From contig NZ_WQCA01000006.1 of the NCBI RefSeq assembly GCF_013032445.1, positions 248,001 through 312,000 on the forward strand: DNA of 64,000 nt, written 5' to 3'. Shown piece after piece: positions 1-8,354 of this stretch. The stretch comes from Ruegeria arenilitoris. GTDB lineage: Bacteria; Pseudomonadota; Alphaproteobacteria; Rhodobacterales; Rhodobacteraceae. Below the pieces are notes generated by a model. The model had not been told where the DNA came from and searched no databases. It saw nothing but the letters and a program-made list of their open reading frames with translations. Positions within the stretch are counted from its first letter, which is position 1, and every line of letters begins with the position of its first letter. The position numbers were made by a program, and so were the translations under genes.

Positions 1-416
1 AGAAGAATGCGTACCACATCAATTGCACCTGCGTGAGCGGCAGCATGCAGTGGTGTCCGTTGATCTCGCCCGCCAACAGCGGTTGGGTCCGCACCATGTG
101 TCAGAAGTAGCTCAACGATGTCAGTGTGCTTGCGACCAGCAGCGACGCTCAGCGGCGTCCCCAGAGCGGAATCAGCATCGACGTTAGCTCCACGTTCGAT
201 CAATATTCTCGCAGCTTCGAACTGTCCGGACATACTAGCAAAATGCAGAGGATGGGCTGCTCCAGCCTCATCAACAGGCGCCCCACCGTCCAACAATTCG
301 ACAAGTTTGTCGACGTCGCCGGAGCGTGCTGCATCCGCAACTTCTCCGGCGTCAGCTAGCGTGAATTGAGTACCAAGTGAAAAGGTGAGAACCAGCCAAA
401 GACAAAAGAACTTCAT
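1..416 (-). CDS. Secreted ankyrin-repeat protein (3' part cut by window edge)
   Basis: Read from 416 toward the left edge, the frame is open throughout. It encodes a signal peptide (MKFFCLWLVLTF..., cleavage likely near TLADA) and then ankyrin repeats: about residues 24-55, 56-87, 88-121, and a fourth that runs off the edge. Typical ankyrin spacing is seen in segments such as HPLHFASMSGQ, TPLSVAAGRKH and TPLHAAAHAG. The start at 416 is preferred because GGAG lies about 6 nt upstream on the minus strand. An in-frame ATG at 428 is possible. Ankyrin repeats are protein-interaction surfaces, and the signal peptide places this one in the periplasm. It is divergent from the small cytochrome c gene at 615. 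The partner and biochemical role cannot be read from the sequence. Confidence 0.85.
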   Translation of the reverse strand, partial: MKFFCLWLVLTFSLGTQFTLADAGEVADAARSGDVDKLVELLDGGAPVDEAGAAHPLHFASMSGQFEAARILIERGANVDADSALGTPLSVAAGRKHTDIVELLLTHGADPTAVGGRDQRTPLHAAAHAGAIDVVRIL

Positions 417-494
417 CAGCTTCTCCATTGGGCTAAAAAATCTTGATCCCCGACATATTAGCATAATTCTGAGTCACATGGTTCATGACACCTA

Positions 495-519
495 GGGGCT
501 CTGAGCGGTCATTTGTCAG
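495..519 (+). repeat. Intergenic repeat copy 1
   Basis: Degenerate ~25-bp element with core AGCGGTCATTTG preceded by GGGGCTCTG. It aligns with copy 2 at about 20 of 25 positions. It lies between the ankyrin and cytochrome genes. Confidence 0.5.
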
Positions 520-614
520 ATTTGAGATGGCGAGCGCTTTGCGGGACAAAGCCGCCGCTCGATGCTTTCAACCCAAAAATATGTTAACATTGCATGATTG
601 GGAGGAGACGCCTG

Positions 615-956
615 ATGCTCAATTGCCCCATGCGAATAACAATCTTTGCCATGGTGTTCACTTTACCTTCGAACGGCATTGGTCAGGAACTTGATCCGCA
701 AACCGCAGCTGGGAAAGCAATATACGAAGCTGAAACCCATAGAGTTGGCTGCAGACGATGCCATGCAGCTGATGGAACCGCTGTGGAAGAAGGCAAGTCC
801 TTCATGGCGGAAAGGAGCATTCAAGGAAAATCCGCTGAGGAAATCAGGGTTGCGATTATGGCCTCACCAATGATGTGGACGATCAAACTTAATGAAGAAG
901 AACTATTGCAGCTTGCAGCATACCTGAAGCATCTCGAAGCTGTGGCTAACCAGTAA
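615..956 (+). CDS. Small periplasmic class I cytochrome c
   Basis: This is a 113-aa protein with an N-terminal hydrophobic export segment (about residues 6-22) and one covalent-heme motif C46-R-R-C49-H50. Possible axial methionines are M82, M86 or M87 in the segment MASPMMW. It ends in an amphipathic helix (EEELLQLAAYLKHL) typical of small class I c-type cytochromes. The ATG at 615 has an excellent Shine-Dalgarno GGAGGAG at 601-607. A longer frame starts at 594 but has no such site. It would carry electrons in the periplasm; the donor and acceptor are unknown. The gene stands alone, divergent from the secreted ankyrin-repeat gene. Base composition is lower in GC than the later part of the window. 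Confidence 0.85.
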   Translation: MLNCPMRITIFAMVFTLPSNGIGQELDPQTAAGKAIYEAETHRVGCRRCHAADGTAVEEGKSFMAERSIQGKSAEEIRVAIMASPMMWTIKLNEEELLQLAAYLKHLEAVANQ

Positions 957-1030
957 GACCCGTCGAATTAACGGCTGAATAAACTCCGCAAACGTGGCTG
1001 AGAAATGGGAAGTATCCTGTTGTCCGCTTT

Positions 1031-1055
1031 GGGGCTCAGAACGGACATTCGTGAG
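1031..1055 (+). repeat. Intergenic repeat copy 2
   Basis: Core AACGGACATTCG preceded by GGGGCTCAG. It lies between the cytochrome gene and the convergent DUF1194 gene. Confidence 0.5.
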
Positions 1056-1112
1056 TTCAAAAAAAGAAGGCTCCCGGGCGTCCGGTAAATCATCTTCTAT
1101 GAATAACTTTAT

Positions 1113-1799
1113 TTACGAAATTGGTTCGCCACTAATTTCATGCATCAGCTTCAGGCGAATGGCCCATGCGAAATCCGCATAAGTGTCGACAGAAACAACG
1201 AAACTGCCATGCCCACCAATCACAGCGTCTCTGAAATAGGCTTCCAGTTCAAAACTGTCATCAAGGATCGCAAGACCATTAATTGTGATACCCTGCTCCA
1301 CGATAGCGTCGCGCACGTTGCGGGGATGCCGACCCTGGTTAGAGTGCTCATCCGACGTAATGTCGATCACCTTCCGTTTGCTTCGAAACGCATTACGACG
1401 AAAAAGGTTTCCACCATAGTCGATGGCACTGCCCATTGCTGTTCCAAAGCTGACGACCTGACGCGCTTGGCGTTCAATCGCCTCAGCAAATGCTGCTGCA
1501 CTTTCCGCGTCATGAACTCTCCGCCATGGTACAATATCGAATTGCTGAAAAGTTGCACTCCACTGAACAAACGTGATGGCAATGCCATTCCCACCAAGGT
1601 CCTCTATCGCCTGCACCACCAGCGGATCGCGAAAGGCCCGTGCATAACCTCCTATCTGGAGGTCAAATTCATCTCCTCGGATGCTAGATGATGCATCGGC
1701 CAGCAATACGAGCTCCAGTTCTACATCTGTCTCAGCATTGGCTGAAACGGTCATCACGACTGGCGCGAGAAGGAGAAAAAGCAGCCATCTCAAAATCAT
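1113..1799 (-). CDS. DUF1194 family protein with VWA-like fold
   Basis: Protein of about 228 aa with a signal peptide (MILRWLLFLLLAPVVM..., cleavage after SANA). Residues ~30-210 resemble the DUF1194 family, a von Willebrand factor A-like group common in Rhodobacterales. The MIDAS-type metal site DASSS is in LLADASSSI near residue 35. Later segments are typical of the family (FGTAMGSAI, KVIDITSDE, NGLAILDD). The start at 1799 matches the signal peptide, but GGAGG ends only 1-2 nt upstream, so the in-frame ATG at 1823 cannot be excluded. The molecular function of DUF1194 is unknown; metal-dependent binding of a partner is the usual inference for VWA folds. It converges on the cytochrome c gene. 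Confidence 0.8.
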   Translation of the reverse strand: MILRWLLFLLLAPVVMTVSANAETDVELELVLLADASSSIRGDEFDLQIGGYARAFRDPLVVQAIEDLGGNGIAITFVQWSATFQQFDIVPWRRVHDAESAAAFAEAIERQARQVVSFGTAMGSAIDYGGNLFRRNAFRSKRKVIDITSDEHSNQGRHPRNVRDAIVEQGITINGLAILDDSFELEAYFRDAVIGGHGSFVVSVDTYADFAWAIRLKLMHEISGEPIS

Positions 1800-2088
1800 A
1801 CCTCCGGAGGCTCGGTCGGGCATAGCTGTATTATTGGCTATTGAATGGTATCAGACTCGGCTGTCTTCGGCGAAGGTAATTCGTCCTCTTGCCAGCAACG
1901 CGCTCAAGCTGTCATCAATACCCAGCTCAGGCGATGCAACCAGATCGGGCCAAATCAAGCGTTGAGCATGCGTCTGTGTTTCGCTGAAGCTCTGGCGGAA
2001 TATAGAACGTGAATTGGAGACTGGACACCTTCCTTATAAGCCGATGATAGATTTGCTGCAGCTCCAGCGCTCCGTCAAAAGTCAGCTT

Positions 2089-2113
2089 TGGGCTCCTTGC
2101 AGACATTAGAGCA
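2089..2113 (+). repeat. Intergenic repeat copy 3
   Basis: TGGGCTCCTTGCAGACATTAG, aligned to the GGGCTC...CGG.CATT pattern with a degraded core. Confidence 0.35.
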
Positions 2114-2155
2114 GTTGCAGCATCAGATCATAATTCAGTCTTGCTCGGATGAGGC

Positions 2156-2180
2156 ACGGCCCTAAGCGGTCACTAGATCG
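2156..2180 (+). repeat. Intergenic repeat copy 4
   Basis: Core AAGCGGTCACTAG preceded by GGCCCT, matching the consensus of copies 1 and 2. Confidence 0.4.
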
Positions 2181-2374
2181 GCAGGGCCGGTGAGCCGGGA
2201 ACTCCACCTGCCGCCGCGGCCCTTGCGAACGCGATTTTCGCGGCCACGGGTCAGCGAGTGCGAAATCTGCCGCTAACGAAGGATCTGGCGTTTTCATCCT
2301 AGCCCTGCGGTTCAACAGTCTCTAAATCATGGCCTCCAAGTTCCGTTCCATCGCGGGCCGAAACTATAAGAGTT

Positions 2375-2399
2375 CAGCCCGTAAGCGGTTGTTCGACGA
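2375..2399 (+). repeat. Intergenic repeat copy 5
   Basis: CAGCCCGTAAGCGGTTGTTCG, matching the left half of the consensus and the AGCGG core. Confidence 0.35.
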
Positions 2400-2605
2400 A
2401 TAGCATCGATGCCGGGCCAGCAGCGTACTATCTGGAAATTGACTGCAACTGCGATGTCCCCGGCGTGCCGAACTTACACAACATGCGATTTGTCGAATTA
2501 TTCCGAAATGCCGTCAAATTCACTGACACTCATGCACACAGTCAGTAGGAATTTAATCTGCGTAAAACACTGAGATTGGAGCGCCCAAGCCCGATCCAAT
2601 GCAGT

Positions 2606-4663
2606 CTAGTACTTGTTGGTTCTTGTAACGGCGCGCCAGCTTTCCGTTGGTGGCCTGTCCAATAGGAGTTGAGCGCGGGCCATCATTGTGACTGAGGCGG
2701 GATCCCCGTTCCTCGCATGGTCTGCGGCCTCAAATGCTGCAAAAGCTTTTTCGAACCGCCCACCCCGATAGTATGCAAGCCCCTGTTCATAAAACTCAAT
2801 CCAAGCAACGGATCCATCAAACGCATCCTGCATCGCGATCAATTCATAGACGACTAATTCTTCGGTACGTCCGAACACTGCAAGCGTATCCAGTTCCCGG
2901 ACCACTATCGAGTCTGCTGCCCGGCGTCTCGTCTCCTGCCCGATCAGGATCAGCGTGCCATAGTCTTTGTTGGCACCTTCCAATCGGCTGGCTACGTTTA
3001 CGACATCACCAATCGCGGTGTAATTCAGACGTTGTTCCGAGCCAATGTTTCCGACGATAGCCTCACCACTGTTTAGCCCGATCCTAACGCGCAGCGGGTT
3101 GCCGGTTTCATCTTCAATTTTGGACGCATCCACAGCAGCGGCAAGATCCAACGCTGCGCGGCAGGCATTTTCAGCATGGTTGGTATCTTTGCGCGGTGCC
3201 CCCCAAAACGCCATTACAGCATCGCCAATGAACTTATCGATCGTGCCACCGTTTTGAGTGATCGCCTCGGAGGCCGCGCTGTAAAAGGGTTCCATCAATT
3301 GGACGATTTTAGGGCCGAGTTTTTCGGACAGACCGGTGAACCCTTTAACGTCACAAAACAGAACGGAAATCTGCTTCATTTCCCCGCCTGGCTGTGTCTT
3401 GATGCCCTCGGCAACCAGCATACGCACAAGATCAGTGGGCACGTATTTTCGGAATGCAGCCAGACCTGCTGCCATGCTGGCGGTCGCTGCAGAAAGATTG
3501 GCAAGTTCTGACAGGTTGGAGGGTCTGCGTGCTATACGTTCGACGTCAAAACGCTCAATTTTGCCAAGGTCTTCGGCGATGCGCGCCAACGGGTTTGCCA
3601 CGACTCTGCGGATCAGCCAGATCGCCAAGCCCGTCGCGACGATCACCACAACGACCAGCACGTAAATCAGGTTTATCAGCGTTTCATCGATGCCGGAAAG
3701 AAAGGCAGCTTCAGGTATTACTGTTGCAACGCGCCAGCCGTAGAATCCTAGCGGTGTCAGCGCCACCGCATATGGTACGCCGTCGATGACGATACGGTTC
3801 GTCAAAGTGCCTGGGGTATTCGTTTGGGGGTCAGCCAATAACCTCTCACCTGAGATCATGGCTGCCTCGTAAAGCTTGCCCTCACCCATGCGCGCCGGAG
3901 TAATCTCATCCGCTTCTGCGTCGGGTACTGCAATGACCTTGCCATTAGCGTTTAGAATAAATGCCGCGCCAAACTCGCCTGGCGCAAGCGTGGCAAGAAA
4001 GCGTGACAAACGGTCCGTTTCGATCGCAACGGCCAGAACCCCTTGCCGCGTTCGGTTGACATCTATCGGCCCGGCAAAGGCGTAAATGGTTTTGTCACTA
4101 TTCGGAAGATCGCGCGCTTCGATCCACCCGGCGGAGCTGAGTTCCATGAAGTTTTCAAACCAGGCATGTTTGCGCGGATCAAAGGATGTTTCGGTAAATG
4201 TCCTTTCTTCGAACTGGATGTCGCCGGGAATGAAGATGTATCGGTCTTTCCGTAACATTCGGTCCCGAATATCCTCGTCGATTTCAATCATCTCGAGCCC
4301 GCCGTCACCCAGACGATGTGAAGCAAAAAAATTCCCGTCCGGCCAACCGAAGAATATCCATGAGATATTCGGCTGCGCTTGCAATTGTGATAGAAAAACA
4401 AACTCTCGCTTGTCGGCCTGTCGTGTCGCGATAACGTTCTGAACAAAGATAGTGCGAACTGCAGCCCAGGCGGCTTCGGCCGACCTGAGGGTCACGCCCA
4501 CTTCAATGCGCACGGTATTTGCAATCTGGCCGTTGATTTCAGCCGCAAGCATACGGCTATTGTCGCGCGCTGTTGTCCACCACAGGGAATGGACGATAAA
4601 CGTCGACACCCCGATGGACACAGCCACCAGAATTGACACAGCGATGCCCACGCTAAATCGCAA
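2606..4663 (-). CDS. Membrane adenylate cyclase (sensor + HAMP-like + class III catalytic domain)
   Basis: 685 aa. A transmembrane helix near residues 5-27 is followed by a large periplasmic Cache-like sensor region (to ~330), a second helix (LINLIYVLVVVVIVATG..., ~330-352), a HAMP-like linker, and a class III nucleotide cyclase domain (~430-620). Metal-binding Asp residues are visible in LFCDVKGFT and FIGDAVMAF. Lys in IDKFIGD and Thr in YTAIGD are the pair that normally selects ATP, and Arg in NVASRLEG is the transition-state residue. The C-terminus has a short TPR-like helical tail. It should make cAMP in response to an unidentified periplasmic ligand. It has no co-directional neighbour, so it is probably monocistronic. 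Confidence 0.92.
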   Translation of the reverse strand: MRFSVGIAVSILVAVSIGVSTFIVHSLWWTTARDNSRMLAAEINGQIANTVRIEVGVTLRSAEAAWAAVRTIFVQNVIATRQADKREFVFLSQLQAQPNISWIFFGWPDGNFFASHRLGDGGLEMIEIDEDIRDRMLRKDRYIFIPGDIQFEERTFTETSFDPRKHAWFENFMELSSAGWIEARDLPNSDKTIYAFAGPIDVNRTRQGVLAVAIETDRLSRFLATLAPGEFGAAFILNANGKVIAVPDAEADEITPARMGEGKLYEAAMISGERLLADPQTNTPGTLTNRIVIDGVPYAVALTPLGFYGWRVATVIPEAAFLSGIDETLINLIYVLVVVVIVATGLAIWLIRRVVANPLARIAEDLGKIERFDVERIARRPSNLSELANLSAATASMAAGLAAFRKYVPTDLVRMLVAEGIKTQPGGEMKQISVLFCDVKGFTGLSEKLGPKIVQLMEPFYSAASEAITQNGGTIDKFIGDAVMAFWGAPRKDTNHAENACRAALDLAAAVDASKIEDETGNPLRVRIGLNSGEAIVGNIGSEQRLNYTAIGDVVNVASRLEGANKDYGTLILIGQETRRRAADSIVVRELDTLAVFGRTEELVVYELIAMQDAFDGSVAWIEFYEQGLAYYRGGRFEKAFAAFEAADHARNGDPASVTMMARAQLLLDRPPTESWRAVTRTNKY

Positions 4664-4811
4664 CTAAACCTCCGACAACAACGTCAAGTGCTTTAGTATT
4701 GGATTGAGACTGACAGGAGGGCAAAGTTTTCTTAATTCCAGCCCCGAAATCTCACGTATCTGTTAGATGCAAGCAAAAAGCTTCTTCGAAGCAGGCACCT
4801 TAACAGTATCT

Positions 4812-4836
4812 GCGGCCCAAAGCGGCCATTTGCGCC
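4812..4836 (+). repeat. Intergenic repeat copy 6
   Basis: GCGGCCCAAAGCGGCCATTTG, the clearest core match to copy 1, in the 250-base spacer between the cyclase and LysR genes. A second partial match (GCCCAAAGCGGGCGCA) follows at about 4861. Confidence 0.5.
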
Positions 4837-4913
4837 AGCCGCATCGAACGTCTGTTTCGAGCCCAAAGCGGGCGCACTCCCCATCTCGGCAAGTCTCATC
4901 CGTCAGACTGCCG

Positions 4914-5783
4914 TCATTCTTCTCGAAGTAGACTAATGACTTCATCGATCGAAGGATGGCGTCTCGATCTATGTGGAAGCTCGAGGGCCAACACGCGACC
5001 AGTTCCGATGCTTTCCGATGAAACTTTCTTGAGTTGCCCAGACCGAAGCGCCTGCTCAACCAAGCAACTGTGCCCCATAAGCACCCCCGCGCCCGACTTC
5101 GCTTCTTCAACGGCAAGGGCGTAGAGCGAATATCGTGGACCCCTTAGGGGATCACCAACTGAAACACCTGCCGCCTCTGACCACATGGACCAGTCCTCTT
5201 GCCATGTCTGATCGTGCAGCAACTGTACGGCCTCCAGATCGAGACCATCTGCCATCTTTGGTGAACAAACGGGGAGGATTTCGTCTTCCGCAAGCACGAT
5301 CTGATCCGGTGTTTCAGCCGAGACGGAAAAGAAAACCGACAGATCAAATAGTTCTCTCGACAGGCTGGGAGGCCTCTCCATCGCTGTCACCGAGACATTC
5401 AAGTCGGGACGCTTTTCGCGCAGCTTGCCCAATCGCGCTGGTAACCATAGCTGCGCAATAGATGGCAAAGCTGCAATGTGGATTTCGGGGTTGGGTGCTA
5501 GGTTTCGTAAACTTTGCGTCGCCGCCGCAAGAAGATCAAAGGCATGTGTGAACTCTTCTGCTAGCTTGCGACCTGAGGAGGATAACGAAACACCGTGAGC
5601 ACCTCTTTCAAACAAGGTAGTTCCGGCCCAGCCTTCTAAGGCCTTTATATGTTGTGATACCGCGCCGGCTGTGACGCCCAACTCCTCGGCCGCGGAAACG
5701 AAACTTTCTAGCCTCGCCGCAGCCTCGAAGGCACGCAGAGCATTGAGGGGGGGCCCTTTGGGGCGACGTGGTGCGACAGCCAT
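4914..5783 (-). CDS. LysR-family transcriptional regulator (GcvA-like)
   Basis: 289 aa, standard LysR length. The N-terminal winged helix (residues ~12-72) has the family pattern LNALRAFEAAARLESF ... AGAVSQHIKALE, closest in style to the GcvA/AmpR group. A periplasmic-binding-like effector domain fills ~95-285. It is transcribed divergently from the SHMT-like gene at 5884, and the two starts are 100 bases apart, the classic arrangement of a LysR activator and its target. The inferred job is to control that PLP enzyme in response to an amino acid or related ligand. The ligand is not readable. Confidence 0.88.
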   Translation of the reverse strand: MAVAPRRPKGPPLNALRAFEAAARLESFVSAAEELGVTAGAVSQHIKALEGWAGTTLFERGAHGVSLSSSGRKLAEEFTHAFDLLAAATQSLRNLAPNPEIHIAALPSIAQLWLPARLGKLREKRPDLNVSVTAMERPPSLSRELFDLSVFFSVSAETPDQIVLAEDEILPVCSPKMADGLDLEAVQLLHDQTWQEDWSMWSEAAGVSVGDPLRGPRYSLYALAVEEAKSGAGVLMGHSCLVEQALRSGQLKKVSSESIGTGRVLALELPHRSRRHPSIDEVISLLREE

Positions 5784-5883
5784 AGATTATTGCCTTAGTT
5801 TTTCTATGCCCAGAAATAGCAAAACTGGTTTGCCTTGTCATTCCAATCTGTCCAATCTGTGTGCAGCCAAGGAGGGAAATGCG
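5784..5883. promoter_or_regulatory. Divergent LysR / SHMT-like promoter region
   Basis: A 100-bp spacer between two divergent starts. It should hold both promoters and the LysR site. I did not find a convincing T-N11-A dyad to pin down. Confidence 0.5.
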
Positions 5884-7194
5884 ATGACCATAGAAATGAG
5901 AAGCTGGGTACCGGCCGACAGCGAAGCACTGGTCCAGAAGATCGCGACCGAAACTTCACGCACCTCATCCAAGGCGCTGCTGGATCGGGTTGAGCATTTA
6001 GCCAGCCGAAACCGGGAAATCCACGAGCAAGAATGCTTCAACCTAAATCCTGCAACCAATGTAATGAACCCGAGAGCTGAAGCATTGCTGTCTTCAGGAA
6101 TTGGCTCGCGCCCGTCGCTTGGATATCCGGGCGAAAAATATGAGATGGGACTTGAAGCCATCGAAGAGATCGAGGTCATCTCCGCAGAGCTTTGCGCGGG
6201 AGTTTTCGACGCAAAGTTCGCAGAAATCCGCGTGCCTTCTGGCGCGATTGCAAACCTATATGGCTTCATGGCCACCTGCCAAGCCGGTGATACAATCATT
6301 GCACCGCCGGCATCGATCGGTGGGCACGTTACTCATCACATCGCAGGATGCGCCGGTTTGTTTGGTCTGCGTACAATAGATGCACCAACCGATGCCGATG
6401 GCTACACCGTCGATCTCGACCAATTGCGCGCACTTGTGCGAAGGGAGCGCCCCAAATTGATCACTATAGGCGGCAGTCTCAACCTTTTTGAGCACCCGGT
6501 CCAAGAAGTACGGGCCATTGCAGATGAAGTCAGTGCCAAAGTGATGTTCGACGCCGCGCACCAATGCGGGATTATCGCGGGAAAAGCTTGGCGTAACCCC
6601 TTGGTCGAGGGCGCACACTTCATGACAATGAGTACGTACAAAAGCCTCGGCGGTCCTGCTGGAGGGCTGATTGTCACAAACGATGCGGAGATCGCAAAGG
6701 CTTTGGATGCCATCGCATTCCCAGGCATGACGGCAAACTTCGACGCCGCAAAGTCAGCTGCTCTTGCTGTGACGATGCTTGATTGGCGCGAATATGGACA
6801 GGACTACGCTGCCGAGATGATCGCAATGTCCCGCGCAATGGCCCAGGGCCTCGATGCGCAAGGTGTTCCAGTCTTTGCCGGGCGCGAGGGCTTTACTGCC
6901 TCTCATCAATTCGCCGTTCTGGCAGAAGGGTTTGGCGGTGGACAGGCTGCATCCAGGACCCTGCGCAAAGCTGGGTTCCTAGCTTGCGGTATTGGCCTGC
7001 CGGTGCCGGAAATCGAAGGCGACATGAATGGTCTGCGCATCGGTACGCCTGAGTTGGTGAGATGGGGCATGACGTCTGATCACGCCGATAGACTGGCTTC
7101 CCTGATTGCGCGCGGTCTTAAGGGCGACGATATCGCCGCCGAAGTGGCGGGCTGGCGCCGTCACTTTGCGAGCGTGCACTTCGTTCACGGTTAG
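5884..7194 (+). CDS. SHMT-like PLP-dependent enzyme
   Basis: 436 aa. The fold and motifs are those of the serine hydroxymethyltransferase group of fold-type I PLP enzymes. The N-terminal FNLNPATNVMNP and GYPGEKYEMG segments correspond to SHMT ENFVS...NKYAEGYPG. DAAHQCG carries the cofactor-contacting Asp and His. The Schiff-base lysine is K253 in STYKSLGGPAGG. It differs from housekeeping GlyA in many otherwise invariant stretches (for instance TYKSLGGP where GlyA has THKTLRGP). A specialised activity such as alpha-methylserine or another beta-hydroxy amino acid aldol reaction is therefore possible. ATG at 5884 has GGAGGG a few bases upstream. The frame stays open further 5' but only through the LysR gene region. 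It is controlled presumably by the divergent LysR protein. Confidence 0.85.
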   Translation: MTIEMRSWVPADSEALVQKIATETSRTSSKALLDRVEHLASRNREIHEQECFNLNPATNVMNPRAEALLSSGIGSRPSLGYPGEKYEMGLEAIEEIEVISAELCAGVFDAKFAEIRVPSGAIANLYGFMATCQAGDTIIAPPASIGGHVTHHIAGCAGLFGLRTIDAPTDADGYTVDLDQLRALVRRERPKLITIGGSLNLFEHPVQEVRAIADEVSAKVMFDAAHQCGIIAGKAWRNPLVEGAHFMTMSTYKSLGGPAGGLIVTNDAEIAKALDAIAFPGMTANFDAAKSAALAVTMLDWREYGQDYAAEMIAMSRAMAQGLDAQGVPVFAGREGFTASHQFAVLAEGFGGGQAASRTLRKAGFLACGIGLPVPEIEGDMNGLRIGTPELVRWGMTSDHADRLASLIARGLKGDDIAAEVAGWRRHFASVHFVHG

Positions 7195-7232
7195 AACTGT
7201 TATAGTCGCCGCAGGAGAATTGATGACCGCTT

Positions 7233-7257
7233 CGTCCGCGTAGCGGACATTGGCCCT
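7233..7257 (+). repeat. Intergenic repeat copy 7
   Basis: GTCCGCGTAGCGGACATTGG. The flanks also form a small inverted repeat (GTCCGC / GCGGAC). This is the last copy found. None was noticed to the right of here. Confidence 0.5.
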
Positions 7258-7398
7258 CGATGCAGCGAATGCCTGCTTACCGCCCTATTGTACGAATCGT
7301 CGTCCCCCCCTTAAAACTTTCACGCGAAAAAATCTGACTACCCCCACCGGTCCCTTGCTTTGAGCTCGAAGGCTTTTGATGCCCCCCCAAGGAGACCT

Positions 7399-8067
7399 TC
7401 ATCGAGTTGGCGACGATGCAGTACCAATGCTCTGTCCTTTGCTGATAACGACTTCGCCAAAGAACCGAACATACCGATCTGCTTCTTCGGATTTTGGGAA
7501 ACGTGTCGGCAAAGCAATAGAACCATCCTTTCTCAGCAATTGCGCCAACGCCTCAAAATTGAAGGCGGTCTTGGCAGCTACGAACGCTTCCCATTCACGA
7601 AGAGCAGATGCGTCACTTTCGTCGAACCAATGATACGCACCACCACCTGTCGCACCGAGCTTGATTTCTATGTTCTTTCCTATGTTCTTATTGTGCGCGA
7701 CAACCTTGTCGCCTTTCTGGCACAGGTCTGTCGCCCTTTTGCGTATTTCTATGTCATGTTCAGTGTCGCGTTCGGCATCACGCGGCACGCTGATCTGAAA
7801 TGTGCGACGAACGCCGCGTCGACGAACACGCGTGATCCAACCGCACCCTTCGAGTTCCCGAAGATAACGCTGGATGCTGCGCTCATGAACGCCAAACGCG
7901 CTGGCAAGCGTTGTATTTCTGGCCCAGAAACAACCATTCGCTTTTGATACAAACTGATCGCAGACGAACAATGCAAAGTGCTTAGTTCGTGGTGCCAGAT
8001 GAGCTGAGTTTTGAACTCGTCTTTTCCAATGGTAGCGAAGTTTCGTAAATGGAGCCGTTCGAGCCAT
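7399..8067 (-). CDS. Winged-helix replication/regulatory-type protein of the island
   Basis: 222 aa from the ATG at 8067. The N-terminal third contains a helix-turn-helix of the kind seen in plasmid and phage replication-initiator or regulator proteins (TTLASAFGVHERSIQRYLREL, followed by GWITRVRRR). The rest is unlike anything I recognise. The start at 8067 shares one base with the stop of the AlpA-like gene upstream (TAATG), so the pair is translationally coupled. An in-frame ATG at 8109 lies inside the neighbouring gene and is less likely. It probably regulates or replicates the small island. Base composition is lower in GC than flanking core genes. Confidence 0.7.
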   Translation of the reverse strand: MARTAPFTKLRYHWKRRVQNSAHLAPRTKHFALFVCDQFVSKANGCFWARNTTLASAFGVHERSIQRYLRELEGCGWITRVRRRGVRRTFQISVPRDAERDTEHDIEIRKRATDLCQKGDKVVAHNKNIGKNIEIKLGATGGGAYHWFDESDASALREWEAFVAAKTAFNFEALAQLLRKDGSIALPTRFPKSEEADRYVRFFGEVVISKGQSIGTASSPTR

Positions 8068-8270
8068 TAGCCCTCTCCCCCGACACCTTCGCTTCGGGAA
8101 ATCATCCACGCATCGAGATCAGAGCGCTTGTAGCGGATGGATCGTAAACCGATCCGAATAAACCTCGGTCCCGCAACGCTACCGATACCCATGCGCAGTT
8201 TTGCGAGATAGCTTTGGCTTATTCCGGTGTATTGAGCAGCTTCTTGAGTTGTCAGATAATGCGCCTGCAT
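8067..8270 (-). CDS. AlpA/MerR-like excisionase-type DNA-binding protein
   Basis: 67 aa, almost entirely one winged helix-turn-helix: YLTTQEAAQYTGISQSYLAKLR, then RFIRIGLRSIRYKRSDLDAWM. This is the pattern of AlpA-type phage regulators and excisionases. It sits upstream of, and overlaps by one base, the winged-helix gene, and lies between that gene and the integrase module. The inferred role is control of excision or integrase expression of the island. Confidence 0.85.
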   Translation of the reverse strand: MQAHYLTTQEAAQYTGISQSYLAKLRMGIGSVAGPRFIRIGLRSIRYKRSDLDAWMISRSEGVGGEG

Positions 8271-8354
8271 GGCCTTGCTCCTTTGAGTATGTCTGGGAAC
8301 AAAAAAGGCGTAGGTGGCGCTTTCGTCATGGGTCGTCAGAAAGAAAGAATCCTT

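Larger units (their letters stand above)
1800..2605. other. Gene-free stretch with repeat copies
   Basis: About 800 bases between the DUF1194 gene and the cyclase gene. The open frames are short and lack ribosome sites or family resemblance, including a 69-codon minus frame at 2106-2315. What can be seen is three copies of the intergenic repeat (2089-2113, 2156-2180, 2375-2399). The rest looks like degenerate, unselected sequence. No tRNA or transposase remnant was recognised. Confidence 0.6.

Noticed and set aside
994-1182. 62-codon plus frame after the cytochrome gene
   Set aside because: Overlaps repeat copy 2 and the end of the convergent DUF1194 gene; no ribosome site.
2106-2315. 69-codon minus-strand open frame
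   Set aside because: No ribosome site, composition unlike a protein, and it spans a copy of the intergenic repeat.
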